A DNA stretch of 64,000 nucleotides from an uncultured Planktomarina sp. (GCA_943788425.1 CALSQF010000001.1:1-64000); one strand, 5' to 3'. Positions 47,176-57,667 are shown, counted from the stretch's first letter. The notes: generated by a model not told the origin, from the sequence alone. Made by a program: numbers and translations.

Positions 47176-49930
47176 ATGTTACTCATCGAGTCAATCCAAC
47201 GCAGTCCCATTGCAGTCGAAACCGCCCGAGGCCAAGCGCTTGCGGCCGATTGGGGTGCACGTGGCGCTTTGGCGGAAATTCTGACGGGTATTGGCGGTTG
47301 CAGCCCCTATCTTTGCGAGCTGCTGCGCAAAGAGCAAGACTGGCTCGCGGAGGCTGTCACTTTGGCGGCGCCGCTGCAAGACGTGCTGCCTAAAGACAGC
47401 GACAATGATATCGCCGCAGGGCTGCGACGCGCCAAGCGGCGGGTTGCAGGTTTCTTGGCTATGGCGGAAGTCTCTGGCGCCTACTCATTGACGCAATCGA
47501 CGCAAGCCCTGACAGATTTCGCTGACCAAGCGGTGAGTTTGGCCTTTCAGGCTGCATTGGCTCCCTATCAAGCCTCGGGCAAGCTGCCTGAAGAGTCTGG
47601 CTTATTCGTCATAGCCATGGGCAAAATGGGGGCGGGAGAGCTGAATTATTCTTCAGATATTGATCTCGTGGTGATGTTTGATGATCGTGATATGGATCAT
47701 TTTGAAGCAGCGCAACGCCGGCAAATCTTAGTTAGGGCCACCCGGGCGGCAACCAAATTGCTCAATGACATTACGGAGCATGGCTATGTGTTTCGTACGG
47801 ATCTGCGCTTGCGGCCTGATCCCTCCGTGACGCCGATTTGCGTTGCGATGAGCTCTGCACTGGACTATTATGAAAGTCTGGGCCGCACATGGGAGCGGGC
47901 GGCGTTTATCAAAGCGCGGGTTTGTGCAGGGAATCGCAAGGCTGGTGCGGAGTTCCTAGATCAGATGGTCCCCTTTGTATGGCGCCGTTATCTTGATTTT
48001 GCCGCGATCGAAGAAGCCCATGCGCTACGGTTGAAAATCCGTACGAAAACCGGCGCGCGAGGAGCGATCCACGTGCCCGGTCATGATGTGAAATTGGGCC
48101 GTGGCGGTATTCGCGAGATCGAATTTTTCACCCAAACGCGGCAGCTCATTTCAGGGGGACGGGATGCGGGGTTGAGATCGTGCCAAACTCTCGTGGCATT
48201 GGACCAACTGGCAGCAAAAGACTGGATCACCGAGGCCACCAAGAACCAATTGCAGCGCAGCTATCGAATTTTGCGGCACACGGAACACGCCATTCAAATG
48301 GTCCGCGATGCGCAAACCCAAAGCGTTCCTACATCGGATGAGGGAATTGGACCTGTTGCGGGATTGTTGGGACTGTCCGTACCTGAATTTCTGACTCAGA
48401 CTGGAGCGCATTTGAATGCAGTTCATGCCATCACGGAGTCATTCTTCGCGTCCGCGCCAACCCATGCACCAGAGGTCGCGTTAGATGACCACCACGAGAT
48501 TACCCAGTATTGGCCAAGCTATGCGGCCATGCGTTCAGAGCGGGCGACTGTGTTGTTTGATACATTGCGCCCTGACATCTTGTCACGATTGCAAAAGGCA
48601 CCAGACCCAAAAGAAGCTCTCATTCATTTTGATAATTTTTTGCGAGGATTGCCGGCAGGTATTCAAGTATTTTCACTCTTTGCGGCCAATCCAAAACTGG
48701 TTGAGCTCTTGACGGATATTGTGGTGAGTGCCCCGGCTTTGGCGCAATATTTGGCGCGCAATTCCGGGGTGCTGGATGCCGTGCTGAGCGGAGAGTTTTT
48801 TGCGCCCTGGCCTGGTCCGGAGGTTCTGGCAGAGCAGCTGGCCAAGCGACTTGCGGCGGCGTCAGATTATGAAACCGCTCTGGATTTGGCCCGCATTTGG
48901 ACCAAAGAGTGGCATTTCCGTATCGGCGTGCATTTGCTGGAGGGCCTAACCCTGCCCCATGAAGCCGCAAGCCATTATGCGCAGCTGGCAGAGGCGGTTT
49001 TGACTGCGGTCTTTGATCTCGTTCACCAAAACTTTGCCCTTAAATATGGGCATATTCCTGAGTCTGATTGCGCCATATTGGCCATGGGCTCGCTGGGCGC
49101 GGGACAATTGAATTCTCAGTCAGATCTCGACATGATTTTGATTTTTGACGCGGATGTGAACCTGCCAGTCCAATGGCGCCAAACCCCTGTCGTGCCGCCA
49201 ATATTTTTCGCGTTTGACCCAAGCTCTCATCACCGCCTTGACGGCTCCGACGGCCCATGGGCGGCTTTACGAAGTGGATATGCGCCTGCGCCCTTCGGGC
49301 AGAGCCGGGCCGGTGGCGACCTCCCTTGCTGGGTTCGAGAGCTACCAGCGCTCGGAGGCTTGGACTTGGGAGCATTTGGCGCTCACCCGCGGGCGTGTCA
49401 TCACAGGCGCCGCTGCATTTCGCGAAACCGTTGAGCGATTGCGTCAACAGATTTTGGAAGAAAAGGCTGACTGGCCCAATATATTAAAAGGGCTGCGCGA
49501 CATGCGGGCCCGGCTGGCAGATGGAAAGCCGCAATTGGGGCTTTGGGATCTCAAGCGCGGGTCTGGGGGCTTGCAAGACATTGAGTTGGTGGCACAGGGC
49601 ATGGCGCTGATGCAAAACTGCCCAGACGGGGCTACCGCTGCCCAACTGCACAGCGCACAACATGGGCAAACCCCTGTGATCGCCGATTTCGCCTGTTTGG
49701 CGCGATCACACGATTGGCTGTCGGATTTACGCCTTCTGCATCATCTTATGTGTGGCACCGATGTTCAATCCGAGGCCAGTGCCGAAGGTGGCCTTGCCCG
49801 CGTGCGCCGGATCATGCAGATGGGACCAGAGGTCGATTTCAAACAGGTGATCGCAGAACACCGTCAGCGATGCGCGCAGGTGATCGACCAAGTATTGGGA
49901 CAAAGTGAAGGGCAGGGCAGTGAAGGTTGA
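47176..49930 (+). pseudogene. glnE: glnE, glutamine synthetase adenylyltransferase, single frameshift
   Basis: GlnE adds and removes AMP on glutamine synthetase in response to PII. The N-terminal adenylyl-removing domain has GKMGAGELNYSSDIDLVVMFD and the C-terminal adenylylating domain has GSLGAGQLNSQSDLDMILIFD. Near 49160-49170 the frame shifts by one base: the expected continuation (SNGAKPLSCRQYFSRLTQALITALT through RLYEVDMRLRPSGRAGP) is in the +1 frame to 49930. Without the shift the protein would be about 917 residues, near normal. As written, the second active site is cut. Confidence 0.85.
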
Positions 49931-50219
49931 AGATGTGGATCCCAAAGGCTTGATCCGGGAAAGTTACCGGATTGAGGGAATAACTCCGCCGGAGTGTAAG
50001 ACCATCTTCTTTGATTGGGCTGTTCAAGTACCACAGGCGGCAGATCCAGCGGCCCATATTGCTTTTTGTATCGCCCATTACGGCGCGGAGCAGCCCGATC
50101 ACCCGATGACAGCGGTCTTGCAGGCCGCATTGGCCCCGGCGCCTGAAAAAGTCAGGCGCGGGGGACGGGCGGGTCGTGTCACGCCAGAAGGTCAGCGGCG
50201 CGACGGGCGATCTGTGTAA
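49920..50219 (+). CDS. Conserved hypothetical protein downstream of glnE
   Basis: A 99-residue protein from GTG 49920 (AAGGG upstream), overlapping the glnE stop. Its core is GLIRESYRIEGITPPECKTIFFDWAVQVPQ and HIAFCIAHYGAEQPDHPMTAVL. I do not recognise a named domain. Its end overlaps the convergent eda gene by 41 bp, and the Arg/Gly-rich C-terminus may reflect that overlap. Confidence 0.65.
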   Translation: MKVEDVDPKGLIRESYRIEGITPPECKTIFFDWAVQVPQAADPAAHIAFCIAHYGAEQPDHPMTAVLQAALAPAPEKVRRGGRAGRVTPEGQRRDGRSV

Positions 50220-50811
50220 TTTGATCCCAATCTCCCGCGTCAATCAACGCCTTTGGTGCAATCCAGCTGCCACCGACACAACGCGTATTGGGCAGAGCGA
50301 GATAGGTTTTCGCATTTTCGGGTGTCACGCCGCCCGTGGGGCAAAAGGTAATTTGCGGCAAGGGTCCGGCCATGGATCCAAGGGCCGGCGCGCCGCCAGC
50401 GGCTTCTGCCGGAAAGAATTTTTGAAAAACGAAACCTTGCTCCAAGAGCCGCATCGCCTCCGTTGCAGTGGCCGCACCGGGCAGAAGTGGTAAATCATAG
50501 TCCTGCGCAGCTTGAATTAAAGTTTCTGTTGCGCCGGGCGAGACGCCAAAGGTTGCTCCGGCAGACTTTGCATCGCGGATGTGCGCGGCGGTGAGCAGCG
50601 TTCCAACCCCAGCCATGGCGCCTTCAACCTCAGCGACGGCAGCAATCGCCTCCATCGCGGCTGCGGTGCGCAGGGTGATTTCCAAAGCAGGTAACCCCCC
50701 CGCCACGAGGGCGCGGGCCAGGGGCTGCGCATCCTCCACCCGGTCGATGGTTAAAACCGGAATGACAGGGGCGGCATTGCAAACTTTTGCGATCATATCT
50801 GAATGTGTCAT
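50179..50811 (-). CDS. eda: KDPG/KHG aldolase
   Basis: A 210-residue class I aldolase of the Entner-Doudoroff pathway, splitting 2-keto-3-deoxy-6-phosphogluconate to pyruvate and glyceraldehyde 3-phosphate. The Schiff-base lysine is in VFQKFFPAEAAGG. ALEITLRT and GVGTL carry the catalytic glutamate region, and FCPTGGVTPENA binds phosphate. It follows edd on the same strand, 9 bp apart. Confidence 0.95.
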   Translation of the reverse strand: MTHSDMIAKVCNAAPVIPVLTIDRVEDAQPLARALVAGGLPALEITLRTAAAMEAIAAVAEVEGAMAGVGTLLTAAHIRDAKSAGATFGVSPGATETLIQAAQDYDLPLLPGAATATEAMRLLEQGFVFQKFFPAEAAGGAPALGSMAGPLPQITFCPTGGVTPENAKTYLALPNTRCVGGSWIAPKALIDAGDWDQITQIARRAADLLA

Positions 50812-50820
50812 GTCTTTTTC

Positions 50821-52626
50821 CTAAATTACTACGCCGGCACCTTGTGACGCGGCCCCTGCTGTACGCCGAAACATTGAGAACAACTCGCGTCCCATGCCAA
50901 TCTCATTATCCGATAGGTCAGGCTTGGTGGGGGTGCGTGCCTGCCAATTCTCAGCCAATGTCTCTAATGTCCCGGCCACTGCGTCCAAGCGCAGCATGTC
51001 GCCATCTTCGATCTGCGCAATTGGCCCACCATCGGCAGCCTCAGGCGAAAGGTGGATGGCCGCAGGCACCTTGCCCGACGCTCCGGACATCCGGCCGTCT
51101 GTGACCAAGGCGACCTTATGCCCGCGGTCCTGTAGGATTGCGAGGAACGGGGTGAGGTTGTGCAGTTCTGGCATTCCGTTGGCTGAGGGGCCTTGGTAGC
51201 GAACAACGACAATCACATCGCGGTTCAAGGCGCCAGATTGGAACGCTTTTTTCACGGCGGCCTGACTATCGAAGACCGCTGCAGGTGCCTCGATGAGGCG
51301 CTTATCTTCGGCCACAGCCGAAATCTTAACGACGGCGGTACCGAGATTTCCAGTAAGGTTTTGCAAACCACCGCTGGCTTGGAACGGATCGTTGATCGGG
51401 CGCAGGATCTTGTCATTGAGACTTTGCTTTGGCGCCGCTGTATAACCCACGGCGCCTTCTTTCAGAACCGCTTGACGAGCAAAATTATGAAGGCCTGGGC
51501 CCATGATGGTCATCGCATCTTCATGCAGCAGGCCAGCGCTCAGCAGTTGATCGATTAAATAGGGCAGGCCACCGGCCGCATGGAAGTGATTTACATCCGC
51601 AAGCCCATTGGGGTAGACCTTGGCCAAAAGCGGTACGATCTGCGAAATATCGGCAAAATCCTGTGGTTCTAAGATTACGCCAGTAGCGCGGGCCATGGCT
51701 GGGATATGCAGCACAAGATTGGTCGAGCCCCCAGTTGCCATCAGGCCAACGATACCGTTGATCCAGGCCTTTTCGTCCAGAATTTTCCCGGTCGGAATGA
51801 AGTTGTCGCCAAGCGCGGTATTGGACAAGACTTGCGCTGTACCCTGCTCGGTGAGGGCGCAGCGCAGCTCACTTGTGGGCGGAACGAAGCTGGCGCCGGG
51901 AAGATGCAGCCCCATGAATTCCATCAGCATCTGATTGGAATTGGCCGTGCCATAGAAGGTACAGGTGCCGGGTCCGTGATAGCTGGCCATTTCTGCTGCC
52001 ATCAGCTCGTTTCGGTCGCAAAGTCCGTCCGCAAAGCGTTTGCGCACTTCGGTTTTCTCGTCGTTGCTAATGCCCGATGGCATGGGGCCGGCTGGCAAAA
52101 AGATGGAAGGCAGATGCCCAAAGGTGGCAGCTGCGATAACCAGGCCAGGAACGATTTTATCACAAACGCCCAAGAAAATAGCCGCGTCAAACGTATTATG
52201 CGACAGGCCGATGGCGGCGGCCAGTGCGATTGTATCGCGTGAAAACAGGCTGAGCTCCATCCCGGGTTGCCCCTGTGTGACCCCATCACACATGGCTGGT
52301 ACCCCAGCGGCCACCTGTGCTGTTGCGCCAAGCGCGCGGGCGGCCGTCTTGATTTGTTCTGGATAGGTCTCAAACGGTTGGTGTGCGGACAGCATGTCGT
52401 TATAGGCGGTGATGATCCCAATATTTGGCGCGCGCTCTTGCAGTAGCGTTGATTTATCATCACCCATAGCGGCGTAGGCATGAGCCTGGTTGCCGCAGCT
52501 GAGATGGGCGCGGCGGGGACCGTTTTGTGCGGCACGCGCTATTTTTGCCAAATAGGCGGCACGGCTGTCTTTTGAGCGCTCAACAATCTTTTGCGTTACG
52601 TCTGCCAGTTTTGGATGCAGGGGCAT
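50821..52626 (-). CDS. edd: 6-phosphogluconate dehydratase
   Basis: A 601-residue iron-sulfur dehydratase making KDPG from 6-phosphogluconate. Cluster cysteines are in VPAMCDGVTQGQPGME, FLGVCDKIVPG and the CTFYGTANSNQM region, and the C-terminus has LVTDGRMSGASGKVPAAIHLSPEA. ATG 52626 is chosen over longer in-frame starts because GGAG is 7 nt upstream. With eda it forms an operon behind a LacI-type operator. Confidence 0.95.
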   Translation of the reverse strand: MPLHPKLADVTQKIVERSKDSRAAYLAKIARAAQNGPRRAHLSCGNQAHAYAAMGDDKSTLLQERAPNIGIITAYNDMLSAHQPFETYPEQIKTAARALGATAQVAAGVPAMCDGVTQGQPGMELSLFSRDTIALAAAIGLSHNTFDAAIFLGVCDKIVPGLVIAAATFGHLPSIFLPAGPMPSGISNDEKTEVRKRFADGLCDRNELMAAEMASYHGPGTCTFYGTANSNQMLMEFMGLHLPGASFVPPTSELRCALTEQGTAQVLSNTALGDNFIPTGKILDEKAWINGIVGLMATGGSTNLVLHIPAMARATGVILEPQDFADISQIVPLLAKVYPNGLADVNHFHAAGGLPYLIDQLLSAGLLHEDAMTIMGPGLHNFARQAVLKEGAVGYTAAPKQSLNDKILRPINDPFQASGGLQNLTGNLGTAVVKISAVAEDKRLIEAPAAVFDSQAAVKKAFQSGALNRDVIVVVRYQGPSANGMPELHNLTPFLAILQDRGHKVALVTDGRMSGASGKVPAAIHLSPEAADGGPIAQIEDGDMLRLDAVAGTLETLAENWQARTPTKPDLSDNEIGMGRELFSMFRRTAGAASQGAGVVI

Positions 52627-52643
52627 AGGTATCTCCATAATTA

Positions 52644-52657
52644 TGTTAGCGCTATCA
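52644..52657. promoter_or_regulatory. LacI-family operator upstream of edd-eda
   Basis: TGTTAGCGCTATCA is a near-perfect palindrome with the AGCGCT centre typical of LacI/GalR-family sites. It lies 17 bp upstream of the edd start, where it would overlap the promoter. The regulator gene is not in the window. Confidence 0.6.
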
Positions 52658-52747
52658 TCACACTTTACGCCATAAATCAATACACATCTGCCCTTGTTGT
52701 TAAAGTTTCACTGAATTAGGCCATGTTCAACCATAAAGGGGGCAGAG

Positions 52748-53945
52748 ATGCACAGTGACCATCCGGTGATCCGATTAAAGCCTAAAACCAATGCCCAACG
52801 CCTCCGGCAAGGGTTTCCCTGGGTCTATGACAATGAATTGGTCACTGATCGCCGCACAAAGGCCATAAAGCCCGGCAGTCTGGCGATCCTGCAAGATCAT
52901 CGGCATAACACTCTTGGGCTTTTTGCGGTCAACCCCAAGTCGAAAATTTTCGCGCGCAAGATCTCGGATGATTTGAACTGCACGGTCGATCAGGCCTGGT
53001 TCGCGCAAAAAATCGCCAAGGCGCTCTCGCTGCGTGAGGCTCTGTACGGTAAACCGTATTATCGTTTGATACATGCAGAAGCCGATCACCTGCCGGGGCT
53101 CATCATTGATCGTTTTGCTGATCTATTGGTGATTCAACCCAATGCGGTCTGGGTTGATCAGCGTCTTGTCGTCTTTGGTGGCGGCTTTGTGCGATATTTT
53201 GAAGCCCAAATCCATTGTGGTGAATGGCGCAGGCCGGGCGCGGGTTCTGGAAGGTTTAGATGACGCGCGCTTTATGGCCTTGGGCTACATGCCTGCCGAG
53301 GCAATAGAAGTGGCCATGAATGGCGCCGTGTATTTTGCCGATGTGGCAGAGGGTCAGAAAACTGGAATTTTTTACGATCAGCGGCCCAACCATAAATTTG
53401 TGCAGGATTTGGCACAGGGCAAGTCCGTTTTGGATGTCTTTTCCCATGTCGGCGGGTTTGGTTTGGCGGCCATGGCCAATGGCGCGGCCTCTGTTACCTG
53501 TGTGGACGGCTCTCAGCCCGCTTTGAGTCTGGCAAGTCGCGGTGCAGTGGCCACGCGGGCTGAAACACCCTTTGAAGCGATCAAGGGTGATGCGTTTGAT
53601 GTGATGGGCGAACTGGCTGGGCAGGGCAAAACCTATGAGCTTGTCATCTGCGACCCCCCGGCCTTCGCCCCTCAGAAAGCTGCGCGCGAGGCGGGATTGC
53701 GCGCCTATGAACGCGTGGCGCGTTTGGCCAGCGCTCTTGTGGCCGAGGGTGGCTACTTGACCCTGTGCTCTTGCTCGCATGCTGCTGATCTAGATCGCTT
53801 TCGGGCCGCTTCCATCCGCGGTATTGGCCGGGCCGGGCAGCAGGCACAGTTGATTTATACCGGCGGAGCCGGCCCCGATCACCCTCATCACATGGCGCTT
53901 GCGGAATCGAGTTATCTCAAAACTCTTGTGTTTCGTCTGCAGTGA
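52748..53945 (+). pseudogene. RlmI-type rRNA cytosine methyltransferase, single frameshift
   Basis: SAM-dependent methyltransferase of the RlmI family, which modifies 23S rRNA. The N-terminal PUA domain (QGFPWVYDNELV) and EEHD-like linker are in the first frame, to HLPGLIIDRFADLLVIQPNAVW. After a +1 shift around 53160-53175 the frame continues SLVAALCDILKPKSIVVNGAGRAR, the SAM site VLDVFSHVGGFGLAA and the catalytic ICDPPAFAP. The joined product would be about 398 residues, full length. The stop overlaps the PIN-gene start by one base. Confidence 0.82.
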
Positions 53946-54478
53946 TGCGGGTTGTCCTTGATACCTGCGTGTTGGTTCCCAGCTTTTTGAGAGAGGTTTT
54001 GCTGACCTGCGCGCATGTGGAATTTATTGAGCCGCTGGCGACACCCCGTATCTTAGAAGAGTGGCGCCGAGCGGCTAAAACACCGCTGCAAAAGCTGGAA
54101 GCTGAAAATGCGATCCGGCAATTCGTGAATGATTTTCCCGAGGCGATGCGCCCCGATCCCGTGGATCTGCGACCCTATTGGTTGCCCGATCAGGGCGACT
54201 TGCACATTTTGGCCCTCGCGGTCCAGCACCACGCGGATGTGATCGTCACCCATAATAAGAAAGACTTCCCGCAAGAGGCCTTAAGTCCATATGGCATAAG
54301 CCGAATAGATCCAGACGCGCAGCTTATGCAGCTTTATCGCCGTCATGGCTCCGCCTTGATCGATCCTTTGCGCCCGATTCTCGCCGATGTTCAGGCCGCC
54401 CATCCGCAGATGCGGGCGCTGGAGCTTTGGCGCAAGGCGTGGTTGCCGCAATTTGGCCGTAAATTTGATCGGCTATGA
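53945..54478 (+). CDS. PIN-domain protein (RSP_2648 type)
   Basis: A 177-residue putative ribonuclease. PIN acidic residues appear in VVLDTCVLVPSF, the central RILEEWRR helix and GDLHILALAVQHHADVIVTHNKKDFP. No antitoxin gene is adjacent; the gene is coupled to the RlmI-type methyltransferase, so a role in RNA metabolism rather than a toxin pair is more likely. It overlaps the convergent M48 gene by 6 bp. Confidence 0.8.
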   Translation: MRVVLDTCVLVPSFLREVLLTCAHVEFIEPLATPRILEEWRRAAKTPLQKLEAENAIRQFVNDFPEAMRPDPVDLRPYWLPDQGDLHILALAVQHHADVIVTHNKKDFPQEALSPYGISRIDPDAQLMQLYRRHGSALIDPLRPILADVQAAHPQMRALELWRKAWLPQFGRKFDRL

Positions 54479-55162
54479 CTTGGGTCCGGTCCAGCGTTTT
54501 TCATTGGCCTCGATTGCTTTGATGCGGTCTGCCGTCTTGGGATGGCTTAGAAACCAGGCGGGCATCGCCCCGCCATTGCCGGTCAATTTATCCAGTTTGG
54601 CAAATAGGCTTTTTTGGGGCGCGGCGCCAAGCCCGGCTTTGATCATCAAGGCGGTGGCATAGGCATCGGCTTCAAACTCATCATTGCGCGACATACCGGC
54701 AGCGATCATGTTCACGGCTAAATTGGCGATCCAAGGGCCAATAAAGGGAATAAAGCGATTGAGAGTGACCGCCAGCGCCGTGCGCACAGCATTTTGTCCG
54801 GAAAAATCAATCATCCGCCGTTTGGTATGCCCAAGGGCCACATGCCCGAGTTCATGGGCAATGACAGAGCTGATTTCCGCGGCGGTTACCTCGCCTGACA
54901 GAAATTTCTTCAAAAATCCGCGTGTGATATAGATTTGCCCATCGGGGGCGGCCAAGCCGTTGATCGGATCAATTTCATAGACGTTCACATGCAAGCGTTT
55001 GAGATCCAGCGCATTAGCAAGCCTCGCGAAATGCGCTTCCAGCGCCGGGTTGCGCAAAGGGCTGGATTGGGCCGCCAATGTGCGCTTTGTTTGGCTTGCC
55101 GAGGTTACATAGGTAAATACGCCTACAACCACGGCCAGGCCTATTGGGATCAATACTGACAT
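54473..55162 (-). CDS. M48-family membrane-bound metalloprotease
   Basis: A 229-residue zinc protease. An N-terminal membrane anchor (LIPIGLAVVVGVFTYV) precedes the peptidase domain with HELGH in SSVIAHELGHVALGHTKRR and the third zinc ligand in NDEFEADAYA. Related to HtpX/BepA-like proteins that handle misfolded membrane or periplasmic proteins. The target is unknown. Confidence 0.87.
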   Translation of the reverse strand: MSVLIPIGLAVVVGVFTYVTSASQTKRTLAAQSSPLRNPALEAHFARLANALDLKRLHVNVYEIDPINGLAAPDGQIYITRGFLKKFLSGEVTAAEISSVIAHELGHVALGHTKRRMIDFSGQNAVRTALAVTLNRFIPFIGPWIANLAVNMIAAGMSRNDEFEADAYATALMIKAGLGAAPQKSLFAKLDKLTGNGGAMPAWFLSHPKTADRIKAIEANEKRWTGPKS

Positions 55163-55270
55163 GCCCTTTATATGGCGCAGTGGCGGCCGCCTTTCAATGC
55201 CTCTCAGATTTGGGGAAAACAGTGTTTCCTAAACCTGTTTCAATGTGATTAAAATCTTTAAAACAGAAGA

Positions 55271-56453
55271 TTAAGTTAACAACTTCATCCCATCAGATAT
55301 GCCATCGAGGGTCATGGGCGCCATGCGATTGTCAAAAATTCTCTGTATCATTCCAATGGATTGCGTGTAGGGCCAATATTTTTCGGGTACGGGGTTGAGC
55401 CAAACAGAATTGGGCCAGTGGTCCTGCGCACGGCGCAGCCACGCGTCGCCTGATATGGCGTTCCAATGCTCATTTGCTCCGCCTGCATAAGCAATTTCAT
55501 AGGGAGACATCGAGGCGTCCCCCACAAAAATGCATTTGTAATCTGCTCCATAGGTGCGAAAGAGGTCTTCTGTTGGGATTTGTGCATCCCAACGCCGCGC
55601 ATTGTCGCGCCAGACCCCTTCGTAAAGGCAGTTGTGGAAATAATAGCTTTCGAGATGCTTGAATTCTGATCGGGCCGCAGAAAACAACTCCTCAACCATT
55701 TTGACATGCGGATCCATTGAGCCGCCAATATCAAGAAACAAAAGCACCTTCACCGCGTTGCGCCGCTCTGGTCTGCGTTTGGACGTCAATATAGCCATTT
55801 TCTGCGGTCTTGCGGATTGTGGCGTCTAGGTCCAACTCCTCCTGCGCCCCATCGCGTGCCCATTTTCGCAGGCGTTTCAAAGCGACCTTGATGTTGCGGG
55901 TGCCCAGTTCCACATCGCCATCCAGATTTTTGAAACTGCGTTTATCCCAAACCTTGACCGCCCGCTGGTGGCGGCTTTCAGCTTGTCCAATTCTCACGCC
56001 TTCTGGGTTGTAACCATAGGCACCAAAGGGTGACGTACCGGCGGTGCCAACCCATTTGCTGCCGCCCTGGTGGCGCCCTTTTTGCTCTTCCAGCCGTTTG
56101 CGTAGCGTCTCCATGAGCTTATCAAATCCGCCCAGAGCTTCAATCTCTGCCTTATCGGCTTTAGAAAGCGTTTTTTCGGCCAATTTGCGCAGCCAATCGT
56201 CCGGTAAATCCACTTGGTTGAGCATTTCTTGCGGGCTAATATGCTCAAGACCTTCAAAACTTGCTGCAAAAGCGCGGTCATATTTGTCAAGATTGCGCTC
56301 ATCTTTGACCAATATGGACCGTCCCAGCAGATAGAAATGCTCCATATCATAGGTTGCCATGCCCGCTTTCATCGCCTCCAGAAAACTCAAAAATTCCCTT
56401 AGGGACACGGGAACTTTATGGGCCCTAAGCTGGTCGAAGAACGGCAAAAACAT
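55271..56453 (-). pseudogene. VWA-domain protein (CoxE-like), single frameshift
   Basis: Partner of the MoxR ATPase encoded upstream. The N-terminal part (SLREFLSFLEAMKAGMATYDMEHFYLLGRSILVKDERNLDKYDRAF) is in the first frame to about 55785, where an apparent extra base in the GTCCAAAC stretch shifts it. The VWA domain then reads RPERRNAVKVLLFLDIGGSMDPHV (a MIDAS-like DIGGSM) and ends TLDGISDGMKLLT. The joined product would be about 393 residues, typical for the family. The start is 3 bp from the small membrane-protein gene. Confidence 0.8.
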
Positions 56454-56456
56454 CAG

Positions 56457-56630
56457 TTAGCCCATGCGCAGAATAACGATATTTGCAATCAACGCCAAAA
56501 GCCCACCGATAATGCCGCATGCCGCGCCATATTGGAGCATATCCAACAGTTTACCCTTGCGTTTTGCCGCAAGCGCAGCGCCAAACATGGCACCGACAGC
56601 CAAACCAAAATATGTCATCTTTCGTTCCAT
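56457..56630 (-). CDS. Small two-span membrane protein in the MoxR-VWA unit
   Basis: A 57-residue protein (ATG 56630, or 53 residues from ATG 56618 with GGAA upstream). Two hydrophobic, glycine/alanine-rich helices (YFGLAVGAMFGAALAA and AACGIIGGLLALIANIVIL) flank a basic loop KRKGK. It lies between the MoxR ATPase and the VWA gene, 3 bp before the latter, on the same strand. I do not recognise the family; a membrane partner of the MoxR-VWA pair is an inference from position. Confidence 0.6.
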   Translation of the reverse strand: MERKMTYFGLAVGAMFGAALAAKRKGKLLDMLQYGAACGIIGGLLALIANIVILRMG

Positions 56631-56672
56631 TCTTCAAAATATTGCAGGAGTATAAGTCCCGTTAGGTGTGGG

Positions 56673-57512
56673 CTATCTTTGGGCACGGGCCATAAACGCC
56701 AAACGCTCAAACAGATGTACGTCTTGCTCGTTCTTAAGCAATGCGCCGTGCAACCGGGGTAGGGCATTGACGCCATCCCGCCGCAGATCTTCAGCGGTGA
56801 GATCTTCGGCCAACAGCAGCTTGAGCCAATCGAGCACTTCGCTGGTAGAGGGTTTTTTCTTCAAACCCGGCGTCTCGCGCACTTCGAAAAACTGCGTCAG
56901 AGCAGCTTCCAAAAGCTGAGGTTTCAGCCCGGGGTGGTGCACTTCGATAATTTGGCGCAAAGTATCTGGCTCAGGAAAACTTATGTAATGGAAAAAACAC
57001 CGGCGCAGGAAGGCATCGGGCAGCTCTTTTTCATTGTTGGAGGTGATAATCACCACTGGGCGATGGCGCGCTTTTACGGTTTCGCTGGTTTCATAGACAT
57101 GAAAGGCCATTCGGTCGAGTTCTTGCAGCAGATCATTTGGAAATTCGATATCAGCTTTGTCAATCTCATCAATGAGCAAGACGACTTTTTTGTCGCTCTC
57201 AAAGGCCTGCCAAATTTTGCCTTTCTTAATATAGTTTGAAACATTGCGCACCCGTTCATCGCCCAGCTGACTGTCGCGCAGCCGGCTGACCGCATCGTAT
57301 TCGTAAAGACCCTGTTGGGCGCGGGTGGTGGATTTGATGTTCCACTCTATCATGTCCATGCCAAGCGCGGATGCCACTTGCCGGGCCAATTCGGTTTTAC
57401 CGGTCCCCGGTTCACCCTTGACCAAAAGCGGCCGTTCCAAAGTCACGGCGGCGTTCACAGCGACCGCTAAATCATCCGCGGCAATATAGGTATCTGTGGA
57501 GGTAAATTTCAA
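56673..57512 (-). CDS. MoxR-family AAA+ ATPase
   Basis: A 279-residue chaperone-type ATPase. Walker A is GEPGTGKTEL, Walker B VVLLIDEIDKAD, sensor 1 VIITSNNEKELPDAFLRR with the arginine finger. The lid region follows to the end. MoxR proteins work with VWA proteins in assembly or metal insertion of partner complexes; the VWA gene is two genes downstream. The client is unknown. Confidence 0.92.
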   Translation of the reverse strand: MKFTSTDTYIAADDLAVAVNAAVTLERPLLVKGEPGTGKTELARQVASALGMDMIEWNIKSTTRAQQGLYEYDAVSRLRDSQLGDERVRNVSNYIKKGKIWQAFESDKKVVLLIDEIDKADIEFPNDLLQELDRMAFHVYETSETVKARHRPVVIITSNNEKELPDAFLRRCFFHYISFPEPDTLRQIIEVHHPGLKPQLLEAALTQFFEVRETPGLKKKPSTSEVLDWLKLLLAEDLTAEDLRRDGVNALPRLHGALLKNEQDVHLFERLAFMARAQR

Positions 57513-57667
57513 AGTACGACTCTCTACTTGTTTTTTTCGAACCTAACATGCTCTTGACGCTCTTCCAATCGCGGTTTTCTGCGTGACAAATGTATTAACC
57601 TTGGATACATCCGGCTCAAAGGCTGCATTATGGTGCGCCGCTTCGTTAAGAATAAGAGGTTTGCTGT

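Noticed and set aside
53945-54478. Toxin-antitoxin module for the PIN protein
   Set aside because: No antitoxin-like gene is adjacent, and the gene is coupled to a methyltransferase.
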